A DNA stretch of 14,982 bases from an uncultured Clostridia bacterium (GCA_934130325.1 CAKOYA010000032.1:1-14982); one strand, 5' to 3'. Shown: positions 7,803 to 14,883, numbered from the stretch's first letter. Numbers and translations: made by a program. The notes: generated by a model not told the origin, from the sequence alone.

Positions 7803-8465
7803 ATGAGTCGTTTCAAAGAAATAATAGAAGAAGAAAGTAAAAAAGAATATTATAAAAAATTACATGAATTTGTAAATAATGAGTATAATACAAAAACAAT
7901 ATTTCCACCTAAAAATAAGATATATTTCGCTTTAGAAAATACTCCATATGAGTACATAAAAGTGGTAATAATAGGACAAGATCCATATCATGGTGAAGGA
8001 GAGGCTCATGGAATGTGCTTTTCTGTCAATCCAGGAATAAAAATACCTCCATCATTACAAAATATATATAAGGAATTAAATAGAGATCTTGGATGCAGTA
8101 TTCCAAATAATGGATACTTATTAAAATGGGCTAGGCAAGGTGTATTACTTTTAAATAGTGTTTTAACCGTTCAAAAGGACACTCCTGCTTCACATCAAGG
8201 AAAAGGATGGGAGATATTTACTGATAGAATTATAGAAGAGATAAATAAAAAGGATACACCAGTAGTATTTTTACTTTGGGGAAATTTCGCCAAACAAAAA
8301 CAAAAATTAATAACTAACCCTAAACATCTAATTTTAACTAGTTCACATCCAAGTCCTTTTTCTGTTAAATATGGGTTTGATGGGTGTTCACATTTTTCCA
8401 AAACCAATAATTTTTTAGTAAAGAATAATATATCACCAATTGATTGGCAGATAGATAATATTTAA
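7803..8465 (+). CDS. ung: Uracil-DNA glycosylase (family 1)
   Basis: A 220-residue enzyme that removes uracil from DNA and starts base-excision repair. Family-1 motifs are all present: GQDPYHG with catalytic D60 (58-64), IPPSLQNIYKEL (81-92), the uracil-contacting region LLLNSVLTV (115-123), FLLWGNFAK (156-164) and the minor-groove intercalation loop HPSPFS with catalytic H182. Length matches the family (about 220-230). GTGAGG lies upstream of the ATG, 11 nt after the metallo-hydrolase stop. It is the last gene of the recJ-rel operon, followed by a strong terminator. Co-transcription with recJ places two repair nucleases/glycosylases in one unit. Confidence 0.97.
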   Translation: MSRFKEIIEEESKKEYYKKLHEFVNNEYNTKTIFPPKNKIYFALENTPYEYIKVVIIGQDPYHGEGEAHGMCFSVNPGIKIPPSLQNIYKELNRDLGCSIPNNGYLLKWARQGVLLLNSVLTVQKDTPASHQGKGWEIFTDRIIEEINKKDTPVVFLLWGNFAKQKQKLITNPKHLILTSSHPSPFSVKYGFDGCSHFSKTNNFLVKNNISPIDWQIDNI

Positions 8466-8477
8466 ATAAATAATAAT

Positions 8478-8517
8478 AAAAGTGAAATTTACATGTTTTG
8501 TAGGTTTCACTTTTTTT
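8478..8517 (+). terminator. Intrinsic terminator of the recJ-rel-ung operon
   Basis: A 10-bp stem AAAAGTGAAA (8478-8487) / TTTCACTTTT (8505-8514), an internal TT/GG mismatch, a further 4-bp TACA/TGTA stem and a run of seven T at 8511-8517. Confidence 0.88.
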
Positions 8518-8536
8518 CCACAAACTACTCACTAAA

Positions 8537-8577
8537 TTGACAGAAATTTTAGATATAATGAAATTGGAGATGAGGAG
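8537..8577 (+). promoter_or_regulatory. Candidate promoter and ribosome binding site of the VTC operon
   Basis: TATAAT at 8554-8559 lies 27 nt before the start codon. A perfect TTGACA is at 8537-8542, but only 11 nt separate the two, too short for normal sigma-A recognition; the TTGACA may be coincidental. GAGGAG at 8572-8577 lies 8 nt before the ATG. Confidence 0.45.
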
Positions 8578-8585
8578 TTTAAAGT

Positions 8586-9287
8586 ATGGAAAGCCAAAAT
8601 TTTAGAAGAATTGAAATTAAATATTTATTAACTAAAAAGCAATACAATTTACTTTTTGATAAGTTAAGTAAAAAGGTTGTCCAAGATAAGCATGGAAAAA
8701 GTACAATTTGTAATTTATACTTTGATACTAAAAACTATGACTTAATAAGGGCTTCAATTGAAAAACCTGTATATAAAGAAAAGGTAAGACTTAGAAGTTA
8801 TTCTAATCCTAGCATGGAAACTTATGTTTTTCTTGAAATAAAGAAGAAATACAAAGGTATAGTTACAAAAAATAGAATTAAAATTAGGCTAGAAGAAGTT
8901 TATAAATATGCACAAAATAAAGATAAAAATTTTGTTAATTCATATACATTTAAACAAATAGATTATATGTTTGAAAAGTATAATTTATTACCAGTTGTAT
9001 ATATAGCATATGACAGGCGTGCATATTTTTTAAGTGATGACGAAAATTTTAGGGTGACTTTTGATTTTAACATTAGGTATAGAACAGAAGATATAGGTTT
9101 GGAAAATGGTGATAGTGGTAAATTGTTGTTAAAAAATGACGAATGTATAATGGAAGTCAAAACATTAGATTCATTACCTATATGGTTTGTGGAAATATTA
9201 TCTGAATTTAAAATTTATCCTTCCTCGTTTTCAAAGTATGGTAATGTGTATAAAAAGATGTTATTAAAAGAAAGGGGAAAAAAGTAA
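8586..9287 (+). CDS. VTC-domain protein (polyphosphate polymerase-like)
   Basis: A 233-residue protein that is essentially one VTC domain (Pfam VTC), the tunnel fold which in yeast Vtc4 makes polyphosphate from ATP. The basic and acidic tunnel residues look preserved: E10-x-K12-Y13 at the start, LYFDT (44-48), KEKVRLR with K64, K66, R68, R70 (the R-x-R pair), LEIKKKYKGIVTKNR with E84 and K86, YDRRAYF (142-148), RVTFDFNIRYR (156-166), MEVK with E190 and K192, and SKYG with K217. A polymerase-type or related triphosphate-tunnel activity is thus plausible, but bacterial proteins of this kind are poorly characterised and the product here is unproven. It has no membrane helix or SPX domain. Its stop codon abuts the ATG of the DUF4956 gene (TAAATG), indicating translational coupling and probably a physical complex. 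Confidence 0.88.
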   Translation: MESQNFRRIEIKYLLTKKQYNLLFDKLSKKVVQDKHGKSTICNLYFDTKNYDLIRASIEKPVYKEKVRLRSYSNPSMETYVFLEIKKKYKGIVTKNRIKIRLEEVYKYAQNKDKNFVNSYTFKQIDYMFEKYNLLPVVYIAYDRRAYFLSDDENFRVTFDFNIRYRTEDIGLENGDSGKLLLKNDECIMEVKTLDSLPIWFVEILSEFKIYPSSFSKYGNVYKKMLLKERGKK

Positions 9288-9959
9288 ATGTTTGGAAGTA
9301 TTTTTAGTGATGTTACAGGAACTTTATCTATAAGTTCTGTAATCATTTGTTTAGTATCTGCTATAATTTTAGGTATTATAATATCTTTTGTATATACCAA
9401 AACAGGTAAATATAATAAAAATTTTGTAATATCAATATCAATTTTACCATTGTTAGTACAAGTTATAATTATGATGGTAAATGGAAATTTAGGAACTTCG
9501 GTTGCAGTTTTAGGTGCTTTTAGTTTAGTAAGGTTTAGGAGTGTACCCGGTAATTCAAGAGATATTATATATATCTTTTTTACAATGGCTATTGGATTAG
9601 CATTGGGAATGGGGCACATTGCATTTGCATGTGTTATAACGTTAACTGTAAGTATTATTTTCATTATACTAAGTAAATTAAAATATGGAAATAATAATAG
9701 TGGTGAAAGAATTTTAAAGGTAGTAATACCTGAAAACTTAGATTATACAGATATATTTGATGATATATTTAGTAATTATTTAAAAAAATGTGTGGTTGAA
9801 AAGGTGAAAACTACAAATATGGGAAGTATGTATGAATTAACTTACCTAGTTATTTTAAAAGATAATGTTAATGAAAAAGAGTTGATAGATTCGATAAGAA
9901 TAAGAAATGGCAATTTAAATGTGTCACTTTTAAGAGAACAGGAAAATTTAGAGCTTTAA
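9288..9959 (+). CDS. DUF4956 family membrane protein
   Basis: A 223-residue protein with an N-terminal membrane part and a soluble C-terminal domain. Four hydrophobic helices are visible at about residues 15-37, 47-65, 93-110 and 112-129. The loop between the second and third carries the family signature GAFSLVRFRSVPGNSRDI (77-93), rich in Arg, and the third helix reads FFTMAIGLALGMG. Residues about 140-223 resemble a small alpha/beta domain, likely cytosolic. Its function is unknown, but DUF4956 genes are commonly found next to VTC-domain genes, as here with zero intergenic bases, so it is probably the membrane anchor, regulator or conduit of the VTC protein. The ribosome binding site (AAAGAAAGGGG) lies within the 3' end of the VTC gene. 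Confidence 0.87.
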   Translation: MFGSIFSDVTGTLSISSVIICLVSAIILGIIISFVYTKTGKYNKNFVISISILPLLVQVIIMMVNGNLGTSVAVLGAFSLVRFRSVPGNSRDIIYIFFTMAIGLALGMGHIAFACVITLTVSIIFIILSKLKYGNNNSGERILKVVIPENLDYTDIFDDIFSNYLKKCVVEKVKTTNMGSMYELTYLVILKDNVNEKELIDSIRIRNGNLNVSLLREQENLEL

Positions 9960-9973
9960 AAAGGAAGTGAATT

Positions 9974-11695
9974 ATGAAAAAAATACGAGTAGTTATAATA
10001 TTTACAGTAAGCGTATTTATTATAGCCTTAGTAATATTTTTGTTTAGTAAAGGAAAAATAGACGATAAAATATCAAGCAATTTAAATTCAGATATAGATT
10101 ATTATGATGAAGATGAAGAAACAAAATATAATGTGTCAACTACAATTACTTTAAGCGAAAGTTCAGTGGAAATAGTTGGACAAGGAGCAAGTGTACTAAA
10201 CTCAGTTATAACCATTTCTAGCTCCGGAAATTATGAAATTAGTGGTAAATTAAATGATGGTAATATAATTATTGATGCAAATAAAGAAGATATAATAAGA
10301 ATAAAATTAAATAATATCTACATTACTTCTTCAACATATAGCCCAATCTATGTTAAAAGCGCAAAAAAAGTAATACTTACTTTGGAAGAATCTACAACAA
10401 ATAGATTGGTAGACTGTTCAGAGTATGTTTATGATGATACAGCAGGGGATGAGCCTAAAGCTACTATTTTTAGTAAAAGTGATTTAGTAATAAATGGTAC
10501 AGGCACATTAAATATAACTTCTAATTTTAATGATGCTATTTCAACAAATGATGCACTAAGAATTATTGGAGGCAATTTTAATATTACATCAGTAGATGAT
10601 GGGATAAGAGGAAAAGATTACGTATATATAAAAAATGCAAATTTGAATTTAGATGTTGTAGGTGATGGAATAAAATCTACTAATTCTAAATCGGATGAGG
10701 TTGGTTTTATTATAATAGAAAATGGAAATTTTGATATAAATTCTGGTAGTGATGGAATAGATGCAACTAGTAGTTTATATATAAAAAATGGTAGTTTTAA
10801 TATAAATTCGGGCGGTGGTAATACTGTAAATAATAAAAATAATAATAACTATCCTAATTTTAAAAATACTATTGAAGATTCTGATAGTGAAAGTGACCAA
10901 ACTAGTACAAAAGGACTTAAAGCTGATGGCATTATAACAATTGAAAATGGTGATTTTACAATTGATTCTTCTGATGATGCTATACATTCAAATAATGTTA
11001 TAAATATTAATGGTGGAAACATAAATATAAAATCAGGGGATGATGGTATACATTCAGACAATCAACTTGTTGTAAATGGTGGAACTATAGATATACTAGT
11101 TAGTTATGAAGGAGTAGAAAGTAGTAATATAAAAATACTTTCCGGAAAAATCAGCATAATATCAAGAGATGATGGAATAAATGCGGCAAATAGCAATAAT
11201 ATTGAAGAAAATGTAATTGAAATAAATGGTGGAGAAATAATAATAAATGCAGAAGGAGATGGAATAGACAGCAATGGAAAAATATATATAAATGGAGGCG
11301 ATGTTACTGTTTATGGCCCTGTCACTGGTGGAAATGGTATACTTGATTGTGATGGTACATTATTAGTAAATGGAGGCAAAATAATAGCTACTGGTACTTC
11401 TGATATGTTACAGCTACCAGAAAGTAAGTCTGAACAATATTCAATTGTAATTAATTTATCAAGTTACGCAAATTCAGATACTAGCTTTGTAATAAAAGAC
11501 TCAGATGGAAATGAAATAGTTAAATCAACGCCTGATAAGAAATATTCTACAATAATATTTTCAAGCAGTAGTTTAGTAAAAGATGAAACATATAGTATAT
11601 ACGTAAATGATGTGAAAATAGATACTGTAACAATTTCTGATGTAATAACTATAGTTGGAAATATAAATAATAATATGAATAAAATGAGAAAATAA
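9974..11695 (+). CDS. Membrane-anchored beta-helix protein, Cthe_2159-type carbohydrate-binding domain
   Basis: A 573-residue protein with an N-terminal membrane segment (about 5-24), an acidic linker (DYYDEDEE, 43-49) and then a long right-handed beta-helix of the type found in Clostridium thermocellum Cthe_2159 (carbohydrate-binding domain-containing, Pfam DUF4353-like). Rungs recur as a D-D/G-D-G-I turn followed by a strand ending in N-G-G/N-G: DDGIRG, GDGIKS, SDGIDA, KADGII, SDDAIHS, GDDGIHS, RDDGINA, GDGIDS, then INGGEI, INGGDV, VNGGKI. The clustered Asp turns are where Cthe_2159 binds calcium; that family binds acidic polysaccharide and cellulose. An acidic, Ser/Thr-rich insertion (about 275-310) interrupts the helix. 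No cysteine-lipobox or sortase signal, so it is probably held by the N-terminal helix facing outward. It follows DUF4956 by 14 nt, with AAGGAAGTGA as ribosome binding site. Ligand inferred only. Confidence 0.86.
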   Translation: MKKIRVVIIFTVSVFIIALVIFLFSKGKIDDKISSNLNSDIDYYDEDEETKYNVSTTITLSESSVEIVGQGASVLNSVITISSSGNYEISGKLNDGNIIIDANKEDIIRIKLNNIYITSSTYSPIYVKSAKKVILTLEESTTNRLVDCSEYVYDDTAGDEPKATIFSKSDLVINGTGTLNITSNFNDAISTNDALRIIGGNFNITSVDDGIRGKDYVYIKNANLNLDVVGDGIKSTNSKSDEVGFIIIENGNFDINSGSDGIDATSSLYIKNGSFNINSGGGNTVNNKNNNNYPNFKNTIEDSDSESDQTSTKGLKADGIITIENGDFTIDSSDDAIHSNNVININGGNINIKSGDDGIHSDNQLVVNGGTIDILVSYEGVESSNIKILSGKISIISRDDGINAANSNNIEENVIEINGGEIIINAEGDGIDSNGKIYINGGDVTVYGPVTGGNGILDCDGTLLVNGGKIIATGTSDMLQLPESKSEQYSIVINLSSYANSDTSFVIKDSDGNEIVKSTPDKKYSTIIFSSSSLVKDETYSIYVNDVKIDTVTISDVITIVGNINNNMNKMRK

Positions 11696-11702
11696 TAAGA
11701 TT

Positions 11703-11745
11703 AAATCTACTAATAATTATTAAGTTAATATTGGTAGATTTTTTA
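11703..11745 (+). terminator. Intrinsic terminator of the VTC operon
   Basis: A 13-bp stem AAATCTACTAATA (11703-11715) / TATTGGTAGATTT (11729-11741) with one G-U pair, 13-nt loop and a six-T run. Confidence 0.85.
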
Positions 11746-11757
11746 TACTATTTATGA

Positions 11758-11763
11758 TATAAT
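11758..11763 (+). promoter_or_regulatory. -10 box of queA
   Basis: TATAAT at 11758-11763, 30 nt before the queA ATG. The matching -35 region is weak (TAGATT at 11735-11740, overlapping the terminator arm), so only the -10 is well supported. Confidence 0.45.
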
Positions 11764-11793
11764 ACGAGATATATTTGAAAGGAAAGTAAAAAA

Positions 11794-12819
11794 ATGAAAA
11801 CAAGTGATTTTTATTATGATTTACCACATGAGCTCATAGCACAAACTCCATTAGAAAAAAGACAAAAATCTAGAATGATGTTATTAGATAAAAATAGCGG
11901 GAAGATAGAACATAAAATATTTGAAAATATTGTTAACTACATTAATCCAGGTGATACAATAGTTTTAAATGATACTAAAGTATTACCAGCAAGACTATTT
12001 GGAACCAGAGAAGGCAAAGAAGAAAGTATAGAAGTGTTACTTTTAAAGCGTCAAAAAGGGGATGTATGGCAAGCATTAGTTAAACCAGGAAAGAAAATGC
12101 AAGTAGGTACAAAGGTGATTTTTGATAATAAGCTGTTAAGTGCAATAGTAATAGATATATTAGAAGATGGACAAAGAGTTTTAGAATTTAAATATGATGG
12201 GATTTTTAATGAAATACTAGATAAGCTTGGAACTATGCCGCTTCCTCCATACATAACTGAAAAATTAGATGATAAAGATAGATATCAAACAGTGTATAGT
12301 AAAAACCTTGGTTCTGCAGCTGCTCCAACTGCAGGATTACATTTTACAAAGGAAATAATTGAACAATTAAAACAAAAAGGTGTAAATGTGGTTTATGTAA
12401 CTTTGCATGTAGGACTTGGAACATTTAGACCTGTAAAGGTTGAGGAAGTTACTGAACACAAGATGCATAGTGAATATTTTGTAATAAATAAACAAGCGTG
12501 TGAGATTATAAACAATACTAAGAAAAATGGTAAAAAGGTTTATGCTGTAGGTACTACATCTTGTAGAGTTTTAGAAAGTGCTACAGATAATGATGGAATA
12601 ATACATGACATGGCAAAAGAAACAGATATATTTATATATCCAGGATATAAATTTAAAATGATAGATGGACTACTTACAAACTTTCATTTACCCGAATCTA
12701 CACTAATAATGTTAGTTTCTGCATTAGCTGGAAAAGATAATATAATGAATGCATATAAAACAGCTGTAAAGAATAAGTACAGATTTTTCAGTTTTGGAGA
12801 TTGTATGTTTATAAAATAA
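11794..12819 (+). CDS. queA: S-adenosylmethionine:tRNA ribosyltransferase-isomerase
   Basis: A 341-residue enzyme that transfers and isomerises the ribosyl group of S-adenosylmethionine onto 7-aminomethyl-7-deazaguanine in tRNA, giving epoxyqueuosine at the wobble position of GUN anticodons. Family hallmarks are intact: DFYYDLPHELIAQTP (6-20), VLNDTKVLPARL (52-63), ALVKPGKKM, MPLPPYI, the signature GSAAAPTAGLHFT, TLHVGLGTFRPV, EHKMHSEYF, AVGTTSCRVLES, and TNFHLPESTLIMLVSALAG near the end. Length is normal for QueA. AAAGGAAAG precedes the ATG by about 8 nt. It appears monocistronic, with terminators on both sides; the usual partner tgt is not in the window, and ruvB, a common neighbour, is also absent. 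Confidence 0.98.
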   Translation: MKTSDFYYDLPHELIAQTPLEKRQKSRMMLLDKNSGKIEHKIFENIVNYINPGDTIVLNDTKVLPARLFGTREGKEESIEVLLLKRQKGDVWQALVKPGKKMQVGTKVIFDNKLLSAIVIDILEDGQRVLEFKYDGIFNEILDKLGTMPLPPYITEKLDDKDRYQTVYSKNLGSAAAPTAGLHFTKEIIEQLKQKGVNVVYVTLHVGLGTFRPVKVEEVTEHKMHSEYFVINKQACEIINNTKKNGKKVYAVGTTSCRVLESATDNDGIIHDMAKETDIFIYPGYKFKMIDGLLTNFHLPESTLIMLVSALAGKDNIMNAYKTAVKNKYRFFSFGDCMFIK

Positions 12820-12840
12820 CATATTAATATAAAATTTTGA

Positions 12841-12891
12841 GAACTTTTCTTATTTAACTTTTTAGTAAGAAGGGTTCATTTTCTATTTTTG
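12841..12891 (+). terminator. Probable terminator of queA
   Basis: A 12-bp stem GAACTTTTCTTA (12841-12852) / TAAGAAGGGTTC (12866-12877) with two G-U pairs, 13-nt loop, then a T-rich but interrupted tail. Confidence 0.65.
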
Positions 12892-12903
12892 TATCAAAAT
12901 AAA

Positions 12904-12957
12904 TTGTACAAGCATATGATATAGTAGTACTGTAAAATTATATAGTACTAAAGGGGG
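12904..12957 (+). promoter_or_regulatory. Upstream region of the Cys-rich gene with repeated AGTACT
   Basis: Two copies of the self-complementary AGTACT (12926-12931 and 12944-12949) are 12 nt apart and can pair or form a dyad operator. A CATATGATATAGTA stretch at 12913-12926 resembles, only loosely, sporulation-sigma -10 boxes. No consensus sigma-A promoter is seen (TTGTAC at 12904-12909 is only 10 nt from TATAGT). AGGGGG at 12952-12957 is the ribosome binding site of the next gene. Confidence 0.3.
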
Positions 12958-12967
12958 AAAAGTAATA

Positions 12968-13141
12968 ATGTGTTGTAATAACAATAATTGGGGATGCAAT
13001 CAAAATCAAGGATGTGGATGTTGTAAAAAACAAGAAATGTCAAGTTTTATTTGTAAATGCTACAAAGAAGAAAAACCATGTTGTTGCCAAGAACAAAAAA
13101 ATAGTTGTTCTTGTTCATCAAACATGAATTATAATTGGTAA
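12968..13141 (+). CDS. Cysteine-rich 57-aa protein, metal-binding or coat-type candidate
   Basis: A short gene of 57 codons with 13 cysteines (23%): CC (2-3), C10, CGCC (16-19), CKC (29-31), CCC (38-40) and CSC (47-49), embedded in Asn/Gln/Lys-rich sequence and ending NMNYNW. The clustered C-x-C and C-C pairs resemble metallothionein-like metal-binding peptides; small Cys-rich spore-coat proteins are an alternative. It matches no family I can name. Translation is supported by a good AGGGGG ribosome binding site 10 nt before the ATG, by lying between queA's terminator and its own hairpin, and by the non-random Cys spacing. There is no signal peptide or hydrophobic stretch, so it should be cytosolic or spore-associated. 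Its isolation gives no operon clue to function. Confidence 0.75.
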   Translation: MCCNNNNWGCNQNQGCGCCKKQEMSSFICKCYKEEKPCCCQEQKNSCSCSSNMNYNW

Positions 13142-13149
13142 AATATAAC

Positions 13150-13173
13150 GAAAAGTCTTAGTTAAGACTTTTC
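13150..13173. terminator. Hairpin between the convergent Cys-rich and SDR genes
   Basis: A perfect 10-bp stem GAAAAGTCTT (13150-13159) / AAGACTTTTC (13164-13173) with loop AGTT. The T tract lies within the stem and the following bases are not a T run, so it is a modest terminator on either strand. Confidence 0.6.
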
Positions 13174-13183
13174 ATACATAAAA

Positions 13184-13981
13184 TTAAAATCCTAATATTC
13201 TGGCTAGTTGAATAAATATAGCCTGACTCTTTGGAGCGGTATATCTAGATTTTAATTTAAAATCCTCAACACATTTTATATATTGTTTAATAATTGTGGA
13301 AAAGTTTTTATGCTCTATGAAGTTAAATACTTTTTCCTCTTTTTTTCTAATTTCTGGTATTAAGTGCTTAAAATATGACTGTTTATTCATCCATTCAAAT
13401 TTTTTTTCATTATTTTCTTTGTTGAAACCAGTTGCATATGCTCCGGGTTCTATAATAGCAGTTTGAATGTTAATGTTACTTAATTTTTTTAGTTCTTTTT
13501 TTAAACAAGTTGCAAAAGCTTCAATTGAAAATTTTGAAGCACAATATGGGGAAAGAAATGGATAGGGAATTCTACCAAATAAAGATGAAACAAAAATTAT
13601 TCTACCATATTTTTGTGAAATAAATTTTTTAATAGTAGCTTGAGTTATATTTATAGTTCCAAAAACATTTGTTTCAAATACATCTTTTATCCTGTTTATA
13701 TCAATTTCTGAAATTGATCCTGAATCTCCTATGGCTGCGTTATTTATTAGTACATTAAAGTCTATATTTTTTAATATGTCTATGTCGCCTTGATTTAGGA
13801 TATCTAACTTAAATGCTTTTAGAGGAAGTTTTTGATCAATTGAAATTTTATTTAGTTTTTCAGCTTCATTATCATATTTGGTAGTTGCATATACAATATG
13901 ATTACGCCTTGCAAGTTCTAATGCAGCGTAACTTCCAAGTCCAGTACCAGAACCAGTTATTAATATTTTTTTATTTGACAT
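13184..13981 (-). CDS. Short-chain dehydrogenase/reductase (SDR) family oxidoreductase
   Basis: A 265-residue classical SDR: N-terminal Rossmann nucleotide-binding motif TGSGTGLG (9-16), NNAA (80-83), N105 in ETNVFGT, catalytic S132/S133 in VSSLFG and Y146-x-x-x-K150 in PYCASK, then EPGAYATGF where the family has PG. All catalytic residues are present, so it should be an active NAD(P)-dependent dehydrogenase/reductase. The substrate cannot be deduced; the C-terminal region after about residue 190 is the variable substrate part. The start is uncertain: TTG 13993, GTG 13990, ATG 13987 and ATG 13981 are all in frame. I prefer ATG 13981 because GGTGA lies 5 nt upstream. It is monocistronic, convergent with the Cys-rich gene and divergent from the GGDEF gene. 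Confidence 0.9.
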   Translation of the reverse strand: MSNKKILITGSGTGLGSYAALELARRNHIVYATTKYDNEAEKLNKISIDQKLPLKAFKLDILNQGDIDILKNIDFNVLINNAAIGDSGSISEIDINRIKDVFETNVFGTINITQATIKKFISQKYGRIIFVSSLFGRIPYPFLSPYCASKFSIEAFATCLKKELKKLSNINIQTAIIEPGAYATGFNKENNEKKFEWMNKQSYFKHLIPEIRKKEEKVFNFIEHKNFSTIIKQYIKCVEDFKLKSRYTAPKSQAIFIQLARILGF

Positions 13982-14062
13982 AAACATCACCAAAAATATT
14001 ATTGCATATTTTATGTATAATTATTACTAAAAATGGAACATTTTGTAAATTTTTGTTTTTAA

Positions 14063-14085
14063 TGTGATAATTCACAAAAAGTGTG
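14063..14085. promoter_or_regulatory. Palindromic candidate operator upstream of the GGDEF gene
   Basis: TGTGA-TAAT-TCACA (14063-14076) is a dyad with perfect 5-nt arms. Its right half also pairs with a third half-site TGTG at 14082-14085 (CACA-AAAAG-TGTG). TGTGA/TCACA half-sites resemble those of Crp/Fnr-type and Rex regulators, but those normally have a 6-nt centre, here 4. It sits directly upstream of, and touching, the -10 element. Confidence 0.45.
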
Positions 14086-14092
14086 CTATAAT
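14084..14092 (+). promoter_or_regulatory. Extended -10 promoter of the GGDEF gene
   Basis: TGCTATAAT at 14084-14092 is a full extended -10 (TG-n-TATAAT); no -35 is evident, as expected for this class. Two further TATAAT copies follow at 14095-14100 and 14105-14110. AAGGAGG at 14135-14141 is the ribosome binding site. Confidence 0.6.
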
Positions 14093-14149
14093 CATATAAT
14101 ATATTATAATAACATTGAAAATTCTTTTTAATAAAAGGAGGAAAAAATA

Positions 14150-14803
14150 ATGAAAAAGTATTTTGAAAATATAACTGTGAAGGTTTTGATTATGGCATAT
14201 GTACTATTTACCCTTTTGTTTGTCCTTTATTTTGTTTTTGAAAAAAGTGCAGTAGGGATTTTACATCAAATTTCTTTATTTATAATTTTTTCTTTTATTA
14301 TAAAGAATTGCTTACGAATAAAGGAAACCGACTCTTTTACTGGAATGTATAAAAAATCTAAATTGTTTAAAGACTTAGAAAGGAGGGCAAAAAGCGGTAA
14401 AAAATTTAAGTTATGTTTAGTTGATTTTAACGGACTAAAAAAAATCAATGATAAGTATGGTCACTTGGCAGGGGATAAGTTAATTCTTGCATTTTCAAGT
14501 AACTTAAAGAAAGTTTTTGAAAAAGATAAGGATATTGTGCTATACCGGTATACATGTGGAGACGAATTTTGTATAGTATTGTACAATAATAAAGACTGTA
14601 GATTTAATGAATTTGAGGAAAAAATAAAGAAAATATCAGCCTTAAAAGTTCCTATTAATGCAGCAGATGGTAAGAAAGTTATAATTAACTTAACAATAAG
14701 TTATGGGTTCGCAGATTATAATGAAAAAAATTCTATAAAGCAAATTGTAGATATTGCAGATAAAAATATGTATGAATACAAGAGGAATTTTAAAAAAAGA
14801 TGA
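14150..14803 (+). CDS. Membrane-anchored GGDEF-domain protein (putative diguanylate cyclase)
   Basis: A 217-residue protein with two N-terminal membrane helices (about 9-30 and 36-53) joined by a very short loop, then a GGDEF domain starting at the usual DSFTGMYKKSKLF (61-73). The nucleotide/metal segment VDFNGLKKINDKYGHLAGD (91-109) is canonical, with D92 as metal ligand. The signature itself reads YTCGDEF, that is C136-G-D-E-F, with Cys at the first Gly and an extra residue between the preceding Arg and the motif. G137, D138, E139 and F140 are kept, so c-di-GMP synthesis from GTP is possible. No RxxD inhibitory site lies before the motif, so classical product inhibition is not expected. No sensor domain beyond the helices. 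AAGGAGG lies 8 nt before the ATG. It is monocistronic behind a palindromic operator candidate; activity should be treated as likely but unproven. Confidence 0.88.
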   Translation: MKKYFENITVKVLIMAYVLFTLLFVLYFVFEKSAVGILHQISLFIIFSFIIKNCLRIKETDSFTGMYKKSKLFKDLERRAKSGKKFKLCLVDFNGLKKINDKYGHLAGDKLILAFSSNLKKVFEKDKDIVLYRYTCGDEFCIVLYNNKDCRFNEFEEKIKKISALKVPINAADGKKVIINLTISYGFADYNEKNSIKQIVDIADKNMYEYKRNFKKR

Positions 14804-14805
14804 AT

Positions 14806-14850
14806 AAAATACATTCAAAATGTTAATATAACGTTTTGAGTGTATTTTTC
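14806..14850 (+). terminator. Intrinsic terminator of the GGDEF gene
   Basis: A 20-bp stem (14806-14825 against 14829-14848) with two G-U pairs and a 3-nt loop, closing on a T tract. It starts 3 nt after the stop codon. Confidence 0.88.
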
Positions 14851-14883
14851 TTAATATATAAGGGATTTCGAATGGTATTTCTA

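Noticed and set aside
8537..8559. TTGACA plus TATAAT as a standard sigma-A promoter
   Set aside because: Both boxes are perfect but only 11 nt apart, so they cannot be used together in the usual way; kept only as a weak candidate.
9215..9664. 149-aa open frame on the minus strand
   Set aside because: Antisense to the DUF4956 gene, no motif and no translation signal.
10261..11400. DNA-level tandem repeat in the beta-helix gene
   Set aside because: The repetition is at protein level (DDGI turns and NGG strand ends) with diverged bases; it is explained by the beta-helix fold.
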